Below, piece by piece: positions 15,781-25,392 of a stretch of 64,000 nt of DNA. The notes below the pieces were generated by a model. That model searched no databases, was not told the DNA's origin, and saw only the letters and a list, made by a program, of their open reading frames with translations. This DNA is from Serinicoccus kebangsaanensis (lineage in GTDB: Bacteria > Actinomycetota > Actinomycetes > Actinomycetales > Dermatophilaceae): NCBI RefSeq assembly GCF_008919445.1, contig NZ_VSLG01000001.1:248001-312000 (forward strand), read 5' to 3'. The translations under genes were made by a program, and so were the position numbers. Numbering within the stretch: the first letter of the stretch is position 1; every line of letters begins with the position of its first letter.

Positions 15781-17328
15781 CTAGTCGGCGCGAACCTGAC
15801 CGTAGCCGAGGGCGTCCCAGAAGTCACCCCGCACGTAGCGCTGCTGCGCCTCCGGCACCAGGTCCCACGGTCGCGGGCGACCGGTGCTGAGGGCCTCGGC
15901 GACGACCCGGCGTCGCCGTTGGCTGGACCGCACCGAGTCCTCCAGTGCCGCCAGGTCGTAGCGACCCTCCACCTCTGCGCGCAGGGACAGCGCGATCTCG
16001 GCGAGATCCGGGTCGTCGGCGCGGTTGCGCAGCTCGTCCGGATCCGTGTCGAGGTCGAAGAGCTGGTCCGGGTCGCCGGGGCACACGACCAGCTTGAACG
16101 GGCCACGGACCAGGGTGACCTGGGGGCGGTGGGTGCCCTCGGCGAGATACTCCACGAGCACGTCCCGGTCGGTGGGCCGGGCGCCGCGCCGCTCGCGACG
16201 GGCGCTCTCCAGCAGCGACACCCCCCGGACCGGTGTGTCGCTCTCGTCGGCCGGCTCCTCGCCGGCCAGCTCGAGCAGCGTCGGGAGCACGTCGAGCAGG
16301 CTCACCGGGTTGGCGAACCTCCCCTGCGGCACGAGCCCCTCGGGGCCGTGCACGATCATCGGGACGCGCGAGGACTGCTCGTAGGGCGACATCTTGAACC
16401 AGAGGCCCTTCTCGCCGAGCATGTCGCCGTGGTCGCTGGTGACGATGATCACCGTGTCGTCGGCCAGCCCCAGCGAGGTCAGCCGGGCCCGGATCCGCCC
16501 CACCATGTCGTCGACATAGCTCACCGCCCCGTAGTAGGCGCGGCGCGACCGGCGGGTGTCGTCCGCACCCGGCGGACGGCGGTCGAAGCCGCACATCTGC
16601 CGCAGCCGGTGGCTGTGCGGGTCCGGCTCCGGCACCTCGGGGTGGGCCGGTGCCGGGATGTCGACGTCGGCGAACCGCTCCCAGTGCTCCGCGGGTGGTT
16701 CGTACGGGTCGTGCGGGTGGATGAACGAGGTCACGAGCAGGAACGGCTGCCGCTCCCCCGCCGCCTGGTCCGCCCGGGCCCGGTCGTTGAGGTGGCGCAG
16801 GGTGCTGAAGACGACCTCGTCGTCGAAGTCCTGCTGGACGGTGGCGACGGCCGCCCCGGCGTCGAAGACGGGCGCCGCGTCGTGGTACCACTGCAGCGGC
16901 TGGTCCAACGGCCGGTCCCAGTCGGGGACCATGTCGAGGTCGGCGGGGTAGACGTCGGTGGTCAGCCGCTGCTCGAACCCGTGGTGCTGGTCCGGACCGA
17001 TGAAGTGCATCCGGCCCACGAGGGCGGTGTGGTACCCGGCGGAGCGCAGCAGGTGCGCGAACGTCGGCTCGGTCGCCGCGAAGTCGTCCCCGTTGTCGTA
17101 GCACCCGAGGTCCGAGGGCAGGCGGCCGGTCAGCATCGAGGCACGCGAGGGCGCGCACAGGGGTGTGGTGCAGTAGGCCCGGTCGAAGACCGCACCCTCG
17201 CGCGCCAGCTCGTCGATGTGCGGGGTGCGCGCCGCCTCGTCGCCGTAGGCACCGATGTAGTGCGGTGCGAGCTGGTCGGCCTGGATCAGGACGATGTTCG
17301 GCGCACCGCGCCGCTCAGTCCTCGGCAC
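15781..17328 (-). CDS. betC: Choline-sulfatase
   Basis: A 515-residue type I sulfatase that hydrolyses choline-O-sulfate to choline and sulfate. The formylglycine motif is LCAPSRASMLTG (Cys modified) near residue 53, metal ligands lie in LIQADQLAPHY at the N-terminus and in TSDHGDMLGEKGLWFKM near 280. Several BetC-specific stretches are present: GPDQHHGFEQRLTTDVYPAD, RRAYYGAVSYVDDMVG and the C-terminal SQRRRRVVAEALSTGRPRPW. Length equals the family norm of about 510. The GTG at 17328 overlaps the end of the carrier gene by 14 bp, so carrier and sulfatase are coupled. Choline released here could feed glycine betaine synthesis or sulfur supply; no choline oxidation genes are in the window. Confidence 0.93.
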   Translation of the reverse strand: MPRTERRGAPNIVLIQADQLAPHYIGAYGDEAARTPHIDELAREGAVFDRAYCTTPLCAPSRASMLTGRLPSDLGCYDNGDDFAATEPTFAHLLRSAGYHTALVGRMHFIGPDQHHGFEQRLTTDVYPADLDMVPDWDRPLDQPLQWYHDAAPVFDAGAAVATVQQDFDDEVVFSTLRHLNDRARADQAAGERQPFLLVTSFIHPHDPYEPPAEHWERFADVDIPAPAHPEVPEPDPHSHRLRQMCGFDRRPPGADDTRRSRRAYYGAVSYVDDMVGRIRARLTSLGLADDTVIIVTSDHGDMLGEKGLWFKMSPYEQSSRVPMIVHGPEGLVPQGRFANPVSLLDVLPTLLELAGEEPADESDTPVRGVSLLESARRERRGARPTDRDVLVEYLAEGTHRPQVTLVRGPFKLVVCPGDPDQLFDLDTDPDELRNRADDPDLAEIALSLRAEVEGRYDLAALEDSVRSSQRRRRVVAEALSTGRPRPWDLVPEAQQRYVRGDFWDALGYGQVRAD

Positions 17329-19285
17329 GACGTGCGTCCTCCGGCACGGGGAGGGTCTTGCCATCCTCCTCGGGAGGTGACGGGTCCTCGCCCTCGGGCG
17401 TCCAGCCGTCCTCCCACTCGCCGGTCTCGTAGCTGTAGCCCACCGGCTCACCGTCCTCGTCCCGGCGCTGGTACCAGTCCGTGTAGCTCTCGTCCTCGGA
17501 GTCGATGTGGGAGCCGGCACCGTCTCCCGGACCGGCCCTGCCGACCTGCAGCGAGAAGTCGTCGCCGTGCTTCTGCACCCCCTCGATGACGGCGTGCTGC
17601 ATGGCGCTCTGGGCATACAGGTGCCGCAGCGTGGTGGGGTCGGTGCGCAGGTCGCGGAACCACGCGACCACGATGAGCAGCATGACGATCGCGAACGGCA
17701 CCGCGGTGACGATGACCAGCTGCTGCAGCCCCTGCAGCGCGGTCGCGTCGCCCAGCGAGAGCATGACGACCGCGATGCCGGACATCACGAGCCCCCAGAA
17801 GACGACCACCCCGCGCCGCGGCGACTGGTCACCCCGGCTGGACAGCATCCCCATCACCACGGAGGCCGAGTCGGCCGAGGTGATGAAGAAGATCGACAGC
17901 ACCACGATCGCCACGTAGGGCACCCAGGCGACGTAGTCCAGGTTGTCGATCATGGTGAAGAAGACCTGGGCCGGCGCCAGGTCGGCGGCGAACCCGGGCA
18001 GTCCCTCGCGGTACATCCAGATGGACGTCCCGCCCATCACGCCGAAGGCCACGAACAGCATGGTCGAGGGGATGAGGATGGTCCCCAGCAGGAACTGCCG
18101 CACCGTGCGACCACGGGAGATGCGCGCGATGAAGATCCCGACGAAGGGGGACCAGGAGATCCACCAGGCCCAGTAGTAGACCGTCCATGCGGACTGGAAG
18201 GTCTGCGTCTCTTCACCCCAGGACAGCGACCGGCCCATCATGTCGAACATCGAGCCGGTGTACTCGACCATCGCCGACGGCAGCAGGTTGAGCAGGAAGA
18301 GGGTCGGCCCCAGCACCAGCACGATCCCGACGATGCCGACGGTCAGCACGATGTTGATGCTGGACAGGTAGCGGATCCCCCGGGCCACGCCGGACACCGC
18401 CGAGACGATGAAACCACCGGTCAGGACCAGCAGGATGACGATCAGCACCGTGTTGGTGAGCTCTCCGACCCCGGTGACGATGCTCACGCCGGTGCCGATC
18501 TGCATGGCCGCGATCCCGAGCGCCGCCGCGGTGCCGAAGAGGGTCGCGATGATGGCGAAGGAGTCGATCAGCTTGCCGGCGAACCCGTCCGTGTGCCGCG
18601 CCCCGAACATGGACCGGAAGACGGAGGACATCAGCAGGCTCCGGCCGCGCCGGTAGGCGGAGTAGGCCACCGCTCCCCCGACGAGGGCATACATCGCCCA
18701 CGCGTGGAACCCCCAGTGGAAGTAGGTCTGCGCCAGCGCACCGTGCAGGGCCTCGGTGGACTCGGGCTCCGCCGTGAGCGGTGGCGGGTTGACGAAGTAG
18801 GTGAGCGGCTCGGAGGGACCGAAGAAGAGCACCCCGATCCCGATCCCGGCGGCGAAGAGCATGGAGACCCAGGCGAAGGTGCTGAACTCCGGCTCCTCCC
18901 CGTCCTTGCCCAGCGGGATGCGTCCGTAGGGCGAGCAGGCGATCCCGAGCAGCACGAGCAGGAGGATGATCGCCACGCTGTTGAACAGCCACGAGACGTT
19001 TCTCGTGGACCAGTCGAAGGCGGCCTGCGCGACCGTGGCCACGCCCTCGGGGTCCGCGACCCCCCAGATGACGAAGATGACGGTCAGCACCCCGGCGAGC
19101 ACGAAGACCGTCTTGCTCAGGCCGTAACGTCGGCGCTGCTCGTCGATCGAGATGCCGGGGACGAGGGCGGGGTGGATGCCGTGCGGGTATTCCGGGCGCT
19201 GGTAGTCGAGGCGGCCGAGCCTCTTGCCCGCGCGCCTGGCCTCGTCACCGATCTTCTGGGCTGCTGGTCGTTGCTCCGTGGTCAT
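17315..19285 (-). CDS. betT: BCCT-family choline/betaine transporter (BetT-like)
   Basis: A 656-residue BCCT carrier with 12 predicted helices, preceded by a 45-residue hydrophilic N-terminus and followed by a C-terminal tail of about 120 mostly charged residues. Family motifs: MLFAAGIGIGVLFFGPSEPL in TM3-4 (standard GIGIG form), WTVYYWAWWISWSPFVGIF in TM8 and ARISRGRTVRQF. It lies directly upstream of and overlaps choline-sulfatase, so choline-O-sulfate or choline is the likely cargo. The long tail ends GYSYETGEWEDGWTPEGEDP and resembles osmosensing C-terminal domains of other BCCT proteins in position only. ATG 19285 has GAGGGGA upstream. There is no cluster operator in front of it, so it seems to be controlled separately from the neighbouring catabolic cluster. 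Confidence 0.88.
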   Translation of the reverse strand: MTTEQRPAAQKIGDEARRAGKRLGRLDYQRPEYPHGIHPALVPGISIDEQRRRYGLSKTVFVLAGVLTVIFVIWGVADPEGVATVAQAAFDWSTRNVSWLFNSVAIILLLVLLGIACSPYGRIPLGKDGEEPEFSTFAWVSMLFAAGIGIGVLFFGPSEPLTYFVNPPPLTAEPESTEALHGALAQTYFHWGFHAWAMYALVGGAVAYSAYRRGRSLLMSSVFRSMFGARHTDGFAGKLIDSFAIIATLFGTAAALGIAAMQIGTGVSIVTGVGELTNTVLIVILLVLTGGFIVSAVSGVARGIRYLSSINIVLTVGIVGIVLVLGPTLFLLNLLPSAMVEYTGSMFDMMGRSLSWGEETQTFQSAWTVYYWAWWISWSPFVGIFIARISRGRTVRQFLLGTILIPSTMLFVAFGVMGGTSIWMYREGLPGFAADLAPAQVFFTMIDNLDYVAWVPYVAIVVLSIFFITSADSASVVMGMLSSRGDQSPRRGVVVFWGLVMSGIAVVMLSLGDATALQGLQQLVIVTAVPFAIVMLLIVVAWFRDLRTDPTTLRHLYAQSAMQHAVIEGVQKHGDDFSLQVGRAGPGDGAGSHIDSEDESYTDWYQRRDEDGEPVGYSYETGEWEDGWTPEGEDPSPPEEDGKTLPVPEDARRAED

Positions 19286-19336
19286 GGGCGGGTCCCCTCG
19301 GGAGGTGGGTGGTGGGCGGGTCGGTGTCGCGCCCGA

Positions 19337-19495
19337 TCAGGGCTCGCCGCCCCACCACCCGATCGCCGCCAGCGACCACGAGTCGTCGGCGAACCCGATC
19401 GTGGGCCGGGTGGCCAGGTGCCCGCTGCACGGCCCGGGCACGCACACCGGACGACGCAGCGATGAGGTGACGTCTGCGTTCTCCGGCCCAGGCAT
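19337..19495 (-). CDS. Possible 52-residue small protein upstream of betT
   Basis: From ATG 19495 a short frame encodes 52 residues ending FADDSWSLAAIGWWGGEP. Third codon positions are about 88% G/C, against roughly 69% and 60% at the first and second, which is the pattern of a real actinobacterial gene rather than of random GC-rich DNA. It lies 51 bp upstream of the BCCT gene on the same strand and could be co-transcribed. No family is recognised; the aromatic, glycine-rich end does not look like a full membrane helix. It may also be the remnant 3' end of a decayed gene. Confidence 0.4.
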   Translation of the reverse strand: MPGPENADVTSSLRRPVCVPGPCSGHLATRPTIGFADDSWSLAAIGWWGGEP

Positions 19496-19908
19496 GCGCC
19501 GCAACCTACAGCGACTGCGGTGTCCTGTCACGGGTGACGCCCCGGGTGGAGACGGACCGGACGGTGGATCCGTGCGGGGACGGGTATGCCAGAGGCGGCT
19601 CCGACAGACGTCAAAGCCGCCCCTGACCTGCACCTTCCCACAGCACCACGCCACACTGCGCGCCACGACGCTCACACGCTCTGCCGCACGGGCTCCGCGT
19701 GGACGGCCGCGCCGGACGAGCGCACTTTGATACGGGCACGCATCCCGCCGCCGCCACGACCCGAACCCCCGCCGTCTTGGCGTCACCGGACTGGCCAAGT
19801 TCCCGCCGAAGGGTGGGGGGTGACGCCCTCCCCCACCCCGGCTCCTCGATCGGTCCGAATAGCCACTCCGCATGGGTACGGGTCTGGAGACTGTGCCTGC
19901 GACGGACC
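19496..19908. other. Intergenic region with no recognisable gene
   Basis: About 410 bp between the TIR gene and the small ORF. Open frames on both strands exist because of the GC content, but their products are Arg/Pro/Ala-rich without any family pattern. I see no RNA gene, insertion sequence or convincing hairpin. It marks the junction between GC-rich core-like sequence and the more AT-rich TIR gene. Confidence 0.5.
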
Positions 19909-21036
19909 TCAGTCCCCGTCGACAAGGCCGTGCTCGTTTGCCAAATCCGCCCAGGCCCTTGTCGTCTCGCGCGCCTGCACCATTGCAACTAGTCCAGCAC
20001 GCAGCCTCTGCATCGGCCCACGAAGATCACGAGACATGGACTCGACAGGCTGAATAGCGTCGATCATCTTCTGCGTTGACGCCATACTCTCTTCGGTCAC
20101 ATCTGCGAGGGTAACGAGGCTTTCTCCCATCCGACGTGCATCGGGGAGATTCTCGTCAGGTATCCCTTGCTCTTCAACTTGCTGGAAGAAGACCCTCAGT
20201 CCGGCATCTATGTCCGCCAGGTCTGATGTGAAATCCTGTCCCAGGACTTCGACCCTCGTGACTGGCTCTTCAAGTTCCAGTGCCACACGACGCGCAACGG
20301 TCAACCTTGCCGCGTAGCCCTTGCCCGCACCAACGCCAGCCTCGATCGAAGCGGTCCCCTCGTGCATCACGCCTCCGATGTCCCTCACGGCACCGCTGAT
20401 CTTCGTGACCGTTTCACCGAGGCGTGGCAAGGCCTCCTCCATGCTCGCCAACCTTTCGAGGACGCCGGGACCATCGTCACCTTTACCCTCGCGGACCGCG
20501 GCTTCTACCGCTGCCACGACCTCTGGCTCGGCCAAGTGCGCTACACGCTCCATCAACGACCGAGCGAGGCCATTCACGGCAGCGCGGTACTTCCCACTCT
20601 CACGATCGGTGAACCGGAGGTCTCCCCAGGACGTCCACTGATACCGCTTGATCATTGCCACAAGCGGATCTTCTGGGCTTTCTGCCTCCATCGCGGGCAC
20701 CGGAATGTAGAGAATGGGCATGATCAACTCTGTGATCCCCAGCTTCTCCGCGCGCGCCGCAAAGAATTGGAGTTCGCTCCGACAGGAGGCACTCTTGAAG
20801 AAGCTTGGAGTGATGATTGGGATGAAGAATGCTACGTTGGACAGAGTGTGGTTGATTTTCTCTTGCCAATCGTCTCCCCAACCTAACCCGTCTTCGCTGA
20901 GATCTCGAAAGATCCCAATAGACTCCCCCGTTTCGCTCTGATAGTGCCGAGTCACGTCCTCACACAAGAGTCCAATGCGACCCATATCGGTCTCATCATC
21001 GGCGCGTACGTATGACCAAAACCCAATCTGTGACAT
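19909..21036 (-). CDS. TIR-domain protein with helical C-terminus (candidate defence effector)
   Basis: A 375-residue protein. Residues about 1-130 form a TIR domain: IGFWSYVRADDETDMGRI at the start, then SIGIFRDLSEDGLGWGDDW, SNVAFFIPIITPSFFKSASC and RSELQFFAARAEKLG, whose Glu is in the place of the catalytic glutamate of NAD-cleaving TIR domains. The rest is mostly helical and charged, with a segment LASMEEALPRLGETVTKISG that looks like coiled coil, and no transmembrane segment. Codon use is visibly more A/T-tolerant than in neighbours, a sign of transfer, and a tRNA-Pro gene lies about 450 bp away. Solitary TIR proteins often act in phage-triggered NAD depletion; nothing here proves that role. 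Start ATG 21036 is preferred over GTG 21045; neither has a clear ribosome-binding site. Confidence 0.82.
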   Translation of the reverse strand: MSQIGFWSYVRADDETDMGRIGLLCEDVTRHYQSETGESIGIFRDLSEDGLGWGDDWQEKINHTLSNVAFFIPIITPSFFKSASCRSELQFFAARAEKLGITELIMPILYIPVPAMEAESPEDPLVAMIKRYQWTSWGDLRFTDRESGKYRAAVNGLARSLMERVAHLAEPEVVAAVEAAVREGKGDDGPGVLERLASMEEALPRLGETVTKISGAVRDIGGVMHEGTASIEAGVGAGKGYAARLTVARRVALELEEPVTRVEVLGQDFTSDLADIDAGLRVFFQQVEEQGIPDENLPDARRMGESLVTLADVTEESMASTQKMIDAIQPVESMSRDLRGPMQRLRAGLVAMVQARETTRAWADLANEHGLVDGD

Positions 21037-21432
21037 GCAGATCACGCTATCCGAGACTCTTCACTGGCGCCCTCTGAAACAACGGACTGACCCAGTATTG
21101 CGCTGACGACACTACGGTCATGGGGACGCGCTGGCAGACACCGCGGCTCCCCATAGGGCGCCTCACACCGTCTCGCATAACCTCCGCTCCCCGAGCCTCG
21201 TCGGCATGATCCCTGCACGACGGCGACGTCGTCAGGGGCGACGACGGCCTCCCGTTGTGCAGGAGGCGCCCCTGCTGACTTGCCAGAGACAGACCCCATC
21301 CACGGCGACGGAGTCCCCGCCCTCCGGCGCGAGGGCCCCTTAGCCCCGAACATGCCTGGCAGCCCTGCACGTATCCCAGCCACACGAACGCCGTGCTGTC
21401 ACTGTTGCTGTCAGACGACCACTGGACACAAC
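21037..21432. other. Intergenic region beside tRNA-Pro, no gene seen
   Basis: Roughly 400 bp between the TIR gene and the hairpin behind the tRNA. The minus-strand open frame that crosses it begins inside the tRNA (its product starts with the familiar GVAGSNPVSP translation of tRNA sequence) and is not a gene. No direct repeat of the tRNA 3' end, no integrase and no insertion sequence were found in it. Confidence 0.5.
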
Positions 21433-21468
21433 CAGAGGCGGCCTCGGATCTCTCCGAAACCGCCTCTG
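21433..21468 (-). terminator. Hairpin downstream of tRNA-Pro, probable terminator
   Basis: CAGAGGCGG at 21433-21441 pairs with CCGCCTCTG at 21460-21468 (9 bp). Inside it TCGGA pairs with TCCGA (5 bp) around a TCTC loop, with a two-by-two internal bulge. It begins about 20 bases after the tRNA 3' end in the tRNA's reading direction and is followed by GGTTGTGT, a moderately U-rich tail. Confidence 0.6.
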
Positions 21469-21486
21469 AACTGCTACTTCTCTCGG

Positions 21487-21560
<74 letters not shown>

Positions 21561-21625
21561 AGGCCCGTTTGGGCGAGGATCAGGTTAGCCCATCCCGCCC
21601 TTGCCGACCCAATCGCACGGCTGGG

Positions 21626-23170
21626 TCAGCGGCGACGCTTCTCCCGGACCCGGACCGAGATCTCGATCGGGGTGCCGGCGAAGCCGAACTGCTCGCGCAG
21701 GCGACGCTCGAGGAAGCGGCGGTAGCCCGCCTCGATGAAGCCGGAGGCGAAGATCACGAACCTCGGCGGCCGGGTGTCCGCCTGCGTGGCGAAGAGGATC
21801 CGCGGCTGCTTCCCGCCCCGGACCGGGTGCGGCTGACCGGCCACGACCTCGCCGAGGAAGGCGTTGAGCTTGGCGGTCGGGATGCGCCGGTCCCAGGAGG
21901 CCAACGCCGTGTCGAGCGCCGGCACGAGCTTGGCCACGTTGCGTCCGGTCGAGGCGGAGATGTTGACCCGCGGTGCCCAGGTGATCTGCACCAGCTCCCG
22001 CTCGATCTCCCGCTCCAGGTAGTAGCGGCGCTCCTCGTCCAGCGTGTCCCACTTGTTGTAGGCGACGACCAGGGCGCGACCGGAGTCGACGACCTGCTGG
22101 ATCACCCGGATGTCCTGCTCCGCGATCGGCTCGGACACGTCGACCAGGACCACGGCCACCTCGGCCTTCTCCAGGGCCGCCTGGGTGCGCAGCGAGGCGT
22201 AGAAGTCGGCGCCCTTGGTCTGGTGCACCCGCCGCCGGATGCCCGCGGTGTCCACGAAGCGCCATACCCGCCCGTCGTCCCCCAGCTCGATCAGCTCGTC
22301 GACAGGATCACGGGTCGTGCCGGCGACGTCGTCGACCACCACCCTGTCCGCGCCGGCGAGCTTGTTGAGCAGCGAGGACTTGCCGACGTTCGGCCGACCC
22401 AGCAGCGCGACGCGACGCGGGCCGCCCTCCGGAGCCGTGCCGACGACGGCGGACCGCTCCGGGAGCACGTCCAGCAGGGCGTCCAGGACGTCGCCGGACC
22501 CGCGGCCGTGCAGCGCCGAGACCGGCCACGGCTGGCCCAGCCCGAGGCTCCACAGCATCGCCGCGTCCGCCTCGAAGCGTTGGTCGTCGACCTTGTTGGC
22601 CACCAGGACCACCGGCTTGCCGGACCGGCGCAGCAGGCGCACGACCTGCTCGTCGGTGTCGGTGGCGCCGACGGTCGCGTCGACGACGAACATCACCGCG
22701 TCGGCCAGCTGCACGGCGACCTCGGCCTGCTCCGCCACCCGCAGGTGGATCCCCGTCGCGTCCACCTCCCAGCCGCCGGTGTCGACCAGGGTGAACCGAC
22801 GTCCGGACCACTCGGCGTCGTAGGCGACCCGGTCCCGGGTCACCCCGGGGACGTCCTCGACCACGGCCTCGCGCCGCCCCAGGACGCGGTTGACCAGGCT
22901 CGACTTGCCGACGTTCGGTCGTCCGACGACGGCCACCACGGGGCGCCCGCCGGCGTCCTGCGCGGAGTCCTCCGGCAGCTCGCCGCGCTCGACCAGCGCC
23001 TGGTCCTCCTCGGACAGCTCGAAGTCGTCCAGCCCGGCGAGGAGGGCCTGCTCCAGCGCCTCGTCCTGGTCGCTCGGCTCCAGGTCGGGTATGCCGTCCG
23101 GGTCACCGCCGGTCCACTCCACCTCGACCGGGTGGTCGGTGTCGTCGACGGTCGGGTCGTGCCCGGTCAT
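21626..23170 (-). CDS. der: Ribosome biogenesis GTPase Der (EngA)
   Basis: A 514-residue double GTPase needed for 50S subunit maturation. Two G-domains are seen in tandem: [18 protein letters not shown] near residue 80 with DTGGWE and NKVD, and [17 protein letters not shown] near 255 with DTAGIRRR and NKWD. The C-terminal KH-like RNA-binding domain follows ([20 protein letters not shown]). An acidic N-terminal extension of about 75 residues, usual in actinobacteria, precedes the first G-domain. ATG 23170 overlaps the sufE stop. In most bacteria der follows cmk directly; here two sulfur-metabolism genes lie between them in the same operon. Confidence 0.97.
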   Translation of the reverse strand: MTGHDPTVDDTDHPVEVEWTGGDPDGIPDLEPSDQDEALEQALLAGLDDFELSEEDQALVERGELPEDSAQDAGGRPVVAVVGRPNVGKSSLVNRVLGRREAVVEDVPGVTRDRVAYDAEWSGRRFTLVDTGGWEVDATGIHLRVAEQAEVAVQLADAVMFVVDATVGATDTDEQVVRLLRRSGKPVVLVANKVDDQRFEADAAMLWSLGLGQPWPVSALHGRGSGDVLDALLDVLPERSAVVGTAPEGGPRRVALLGRPNVGKSSLLNKLAGADRVVVDDVAGTTRDPVDELIELGDDGRVWRFVDTAGIRRRVHQTKGADFYASLRTQAALEKAEVAVVLVDVSEPIAEQDIRVIQQVVDSGRALVVAYNKWDTLDEERRYYLEREIERELVQITWAPRVNISASTGRNVAKLVPALDTALASWDRRIPTAKLNAFLGEVVAGQPHPVRGGKQPRILFATQADTRPPRFVIFASGFIEAGYRRFLERRLREQFGFAGTPIEISVRVREKRRR

Positions 23171-23655
23171 GCGCTCTCCCCGGCGGCGCTCAGCGCCTCG
23201 GACCGCAGCCGCACCTGGCGCTTGATCCGGCCCAGCATGCCGACCATCCCGCGCATGCGCAGCGGCGACACGGCCTCGGCGAGCCCGAAGCGGTAGGGCG
23301 CGTCGTCGGGCACGTCGAGCACCTGCCGGGCGGTCAGCCCGTCCAGGCCCTCGTGCAGGATCCCGGCGAAGCCGCGCGTCGTGGGTGCCTCGGCAGGGGC
23401 GTCGAAGAAGAGCCGGACCGTCCGGTCGGCGTCGTCCTCGACCTCGACCGCGAGGAAGAGCGGCGACTGGCACTCGTCCACCCGCTCCATCTTGTCCAGC
23501 TGTCCGACGTACCGCTCGGGCAGCGCGGGGAGCTCGCGGGACAGCTCGAGCAGGAGCTGCAGGCGCTCCGGCTGGCTGACCGCGTGGAAGTCCTCGGCGA
23601 GCTCGGCCATCGCCTCTGGAAGGTCGGCGCGATCGCTGTCGGTCTGCTCAGGCAT
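23167..23655 (-). CDS. sufE: SufE-like sulfur acceptor protein
   Basis: A 162-residue SufE-family protein, which takes persulfide sulfur from a cysteine desulfurase and hands it to Fe-S assembly. The acceptor cysteine is in [14 protein letters not shown] near residue 62, and the rest follows the family ([12 protein letters not shown] upstream, [18 protein letters not shown] downstream). It lies 3 bp after the sulfurtransferase gene and overlaps der, so all are co-transcribed. Pairing with a rhodanese-type sulfurtransferase suggests a sulfane-sulfur relay, which is inference. Confidence 0.92.
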   Translation of the reverse strand: MPEQTDSDRADLPEAMAELAEDFHAVSQPERLQLLLELSRELPALPERYVGQLDKMERVDECQSPLFLAVEVEDDADRTVRLFFDAPAEAPTTRGFAGILHEGLDGLTARQVLDVPDDAPYRFGLAEAVSPLRMRGMVGMLGRIKRQVRLRSEALSAAGESA

Positions 23656-23658
23656 ACC

Positions 23659-24510
23659 TCACCGCTCCACCGGCACGCCGACCGAGTTGCCCCACTCGGT
23701 CCAGGAGCCGTCGTAGTTGCGGACGGTGCCGAAGCCCAGCAGGTGGGTGAGCACGAACCAGGTGTGGCTGGAGCGCTCACCGATCCGGCAGTAGGCGACG
23801 ACGTCGTCGGACGGGTCCAGGCCCTGCTCGGTGAGGTAGATCTGCTCCAGCTCCTCGCGCGACCTGAAGGTCCCGTCCTCGTTGGCCGCACGTGCCCAGG
23901 GCACCGACTTCGCCCCGGGGATGTGGCCGCCGCGCATGGCGCCCTCCTGCGGGTAGTCGGGCATGTGCAGCAGCTCGCCGGAGAACTCGCCGGGGCTGCG
24001 GACGTCGACCATCGGCTGCCCCAGGTGGTCCAGGACGTCGGCCTTGAACGCACGGACGGCGCTGTCGTCCCGCTCCACGACCGGGTAGTCGACGGGCGTG
24101 ACCTCGGGGACCTCCGTGGTCAGCTCCCGGCCCTCCTCGACCCACTTCGCCCGGCCGCCGTCGAGCAGACGGACGTCCTCGTGGCCGAAGAGGGTGAGCA
24201 CCCACAGCGCGTAGGCCGCCCACCAGTTGGACTTGTCGCCGTAGATCACCACGGTCGTGCCGCGCCCGATCCCGCGCTCGCCCATGACCTGCGCGAACCG
24301 CTCGCCACCGACGTAGTCGCGGGTCAGCGGGTCGTTGAGGTCGGTGTGCCAGTCGAGCTTGAGGGCGCCGGGGATGTGGCCGGTGTCGTAGAGCAGGACG
24401 TCCTCGTCGGACTCGAGCAGCACCACGTCGTCGTCGGCCAGGTGCTCCGCCAACCAGTCGGTCGTGACCAGGCGCTCGGGGTGGGCGTAGGCGTCGATCT
24501 TCTCGCTCAT
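23659..24510 (-). CDS. Thiosulfate/3-mercaptopyruvate sulfurtransferase (two rhodanese domains)
   Basis: A 283-residue tandem-rhodanese enzyme. The N-terminal inactive domain starts [20 protein letters not shown] and includes YDTGHIPGA; the linker region has [16 protein letters not shown]; the C-terminal domain has [27 protein letters not shown] and the active-site loop [13 protein letters not shown] near residue 233, whose Cys carries the persulfide. The CRxGxR form favours thiosulfate over mercaptopyruvate. ATG 24510 has a strong GAGGAGA site; the longer frame starting MRGEDM is unlikely. It is encoded between cmk and sufE. Confidence 0.93.
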   Translation of the reverse strand: MSEKIDAYAHPERLVTTDWLAEHLADDDVVLLESDEDVLLYDTGHIPGALKLDWHTDLNDPLTRDYVGGERFAQVMGERGIGRGTTVVIYGDKSNWWAAYALWVLTLFGHEDVRLLDGGRAKWVEEGRELTTEVPEVTPVDYPVVERDDSAVRAFKADVLDHLGQPMVDVRSPGEFSGELLHMPDYPQEGAMRGGHIPGAKSVPWARAANEDGTFRSREELEQIYLTEQGLDPSDDVVAYCRIGERSSHTWFVLTHLLGFGTVRNYDGSWTEWGNSVGVPVER

Positions 24511-24524
24511 GTCTTCTCCTCGCA

Positions 24525-25265
24525 TCAGCTCTGGACGTCAGGGGTATGCGGGGCGCGCTCGTCCGCGCGCCGGTGCGGCTCGACCTCGCCCTGGACGAGG
24601 CCGAGCACCGCCGCGACGACCTGGTCGAAGGACAGGTCTGAGGTGTCCAACGTCACGACCCCGTCCGCGGCTTCCATGAAGGCGCTCACCGTCGAGTCCA
24701 GCTGGTCGCGGCGGACGATCTGGTCGCGGGTCGCGGCGACCTGGTCGGCGTCGGCCCCACCGTGCAGCTCGGTCGAGCGGCGGGCCAGGCGCGCCTCCTC
24801 GGAGGCGGTGATGAGGATGCGGTGCTCGGCGTCCGGAGCCACCACCGTGGTGATGTCCCGGCCCTCGACCACGATGCCTCCCTGGTCCGCCCGGGCGGCG
24901 TCGATGATCTCGCGCTGGCGGCGGCGCATCTCCGCACGCACGTCCAGGTTGGTGGCCACCGCGGAGACCTGGGAGGTGACCCGGGTCTCGCGGATCGCGT
25001 CCGTGACGTCGGTGCCGCCGACCCGCAGCGTCTGGTCGTCCGGGTCGGTCGAGATCCGCAGCGGCAGGTCGCGCGCGGCCTGCGCCACGGTCTCCTGGTC
25101 GCTCAGCTCCAGGTCCTGGTCGAGGCAGTGCCACGCGGCCGCGCGGTACATCGCGCCGGTGTCGAGGTAGGCCAGCCCGAGGTCGCGTGCGACCGCCTTG
25201 GAGACGGAGGACTTGCCGGACCCGGAGGGCCCGTCGATGGCGACGGTGATGGGGCTGGACTGCAC
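24525..25265 (-). CDS. cmk: Cytidylate kinase
   Basis: A 246-residue kinase that phosphorylates CMP and dCMP. The P-loop is [19 protein letters not shown] near residue 9, followed by [15 protein letters not shown], the CMP-binding [14 protein letters not shown] near 95, [20 protein letters not shown] near 130 and the lid segment RRSTEL. A C-terminal charged tail of about 15 residues ends the protein. It stands at the head of the cmk-sulfurtransferase-sufE-der operon; the next gene upstream is separated by 127 bp, where the operon promoter must lie. Confidence 0.97.
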   Translation of the reverse strand: MQSSPITVAIDGPSGSGKSSVSKAVARDLGLAYLDTGAMYRAAAWHCLDQDLELSDQETVAQAARDLPLRISTDPDDQTLRVGGTDVTDAIRETRVTSQVSAVATNLDVRAEMRRRQREIIDAARADQGGIVVEGRDITTVVAPDAEHRILITASEEARLARRSTELHGGADADQVAATRDQIVRRDQLDSTVSAFMEAADGVVTLDTSDLSFDQVVAAVLGLVQGEVEPHRRADERAPHTPDVQS

Positions 25266-25392
25266 CGACCCAGCCTAACGGCTCAGGACCGGGGCTCCGG
25301 GCCACTGCGGTGCGCCTGCACGTGAGCCGCCAGGTCATTCGGCAGCCTGCACGAAAGGGCACTCAGATGACCTACCGGCGCCCAGAGGTGGG

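Noticed and set aside
19496-21486. Attachment-site direct repeats of an integrated element at tRNA-Pro
   Set aside because: I searched by eye for a second copy of the tRNA 3' end on the TIR side and found none, and there is no integrase gene; an island remains possible but unproven.
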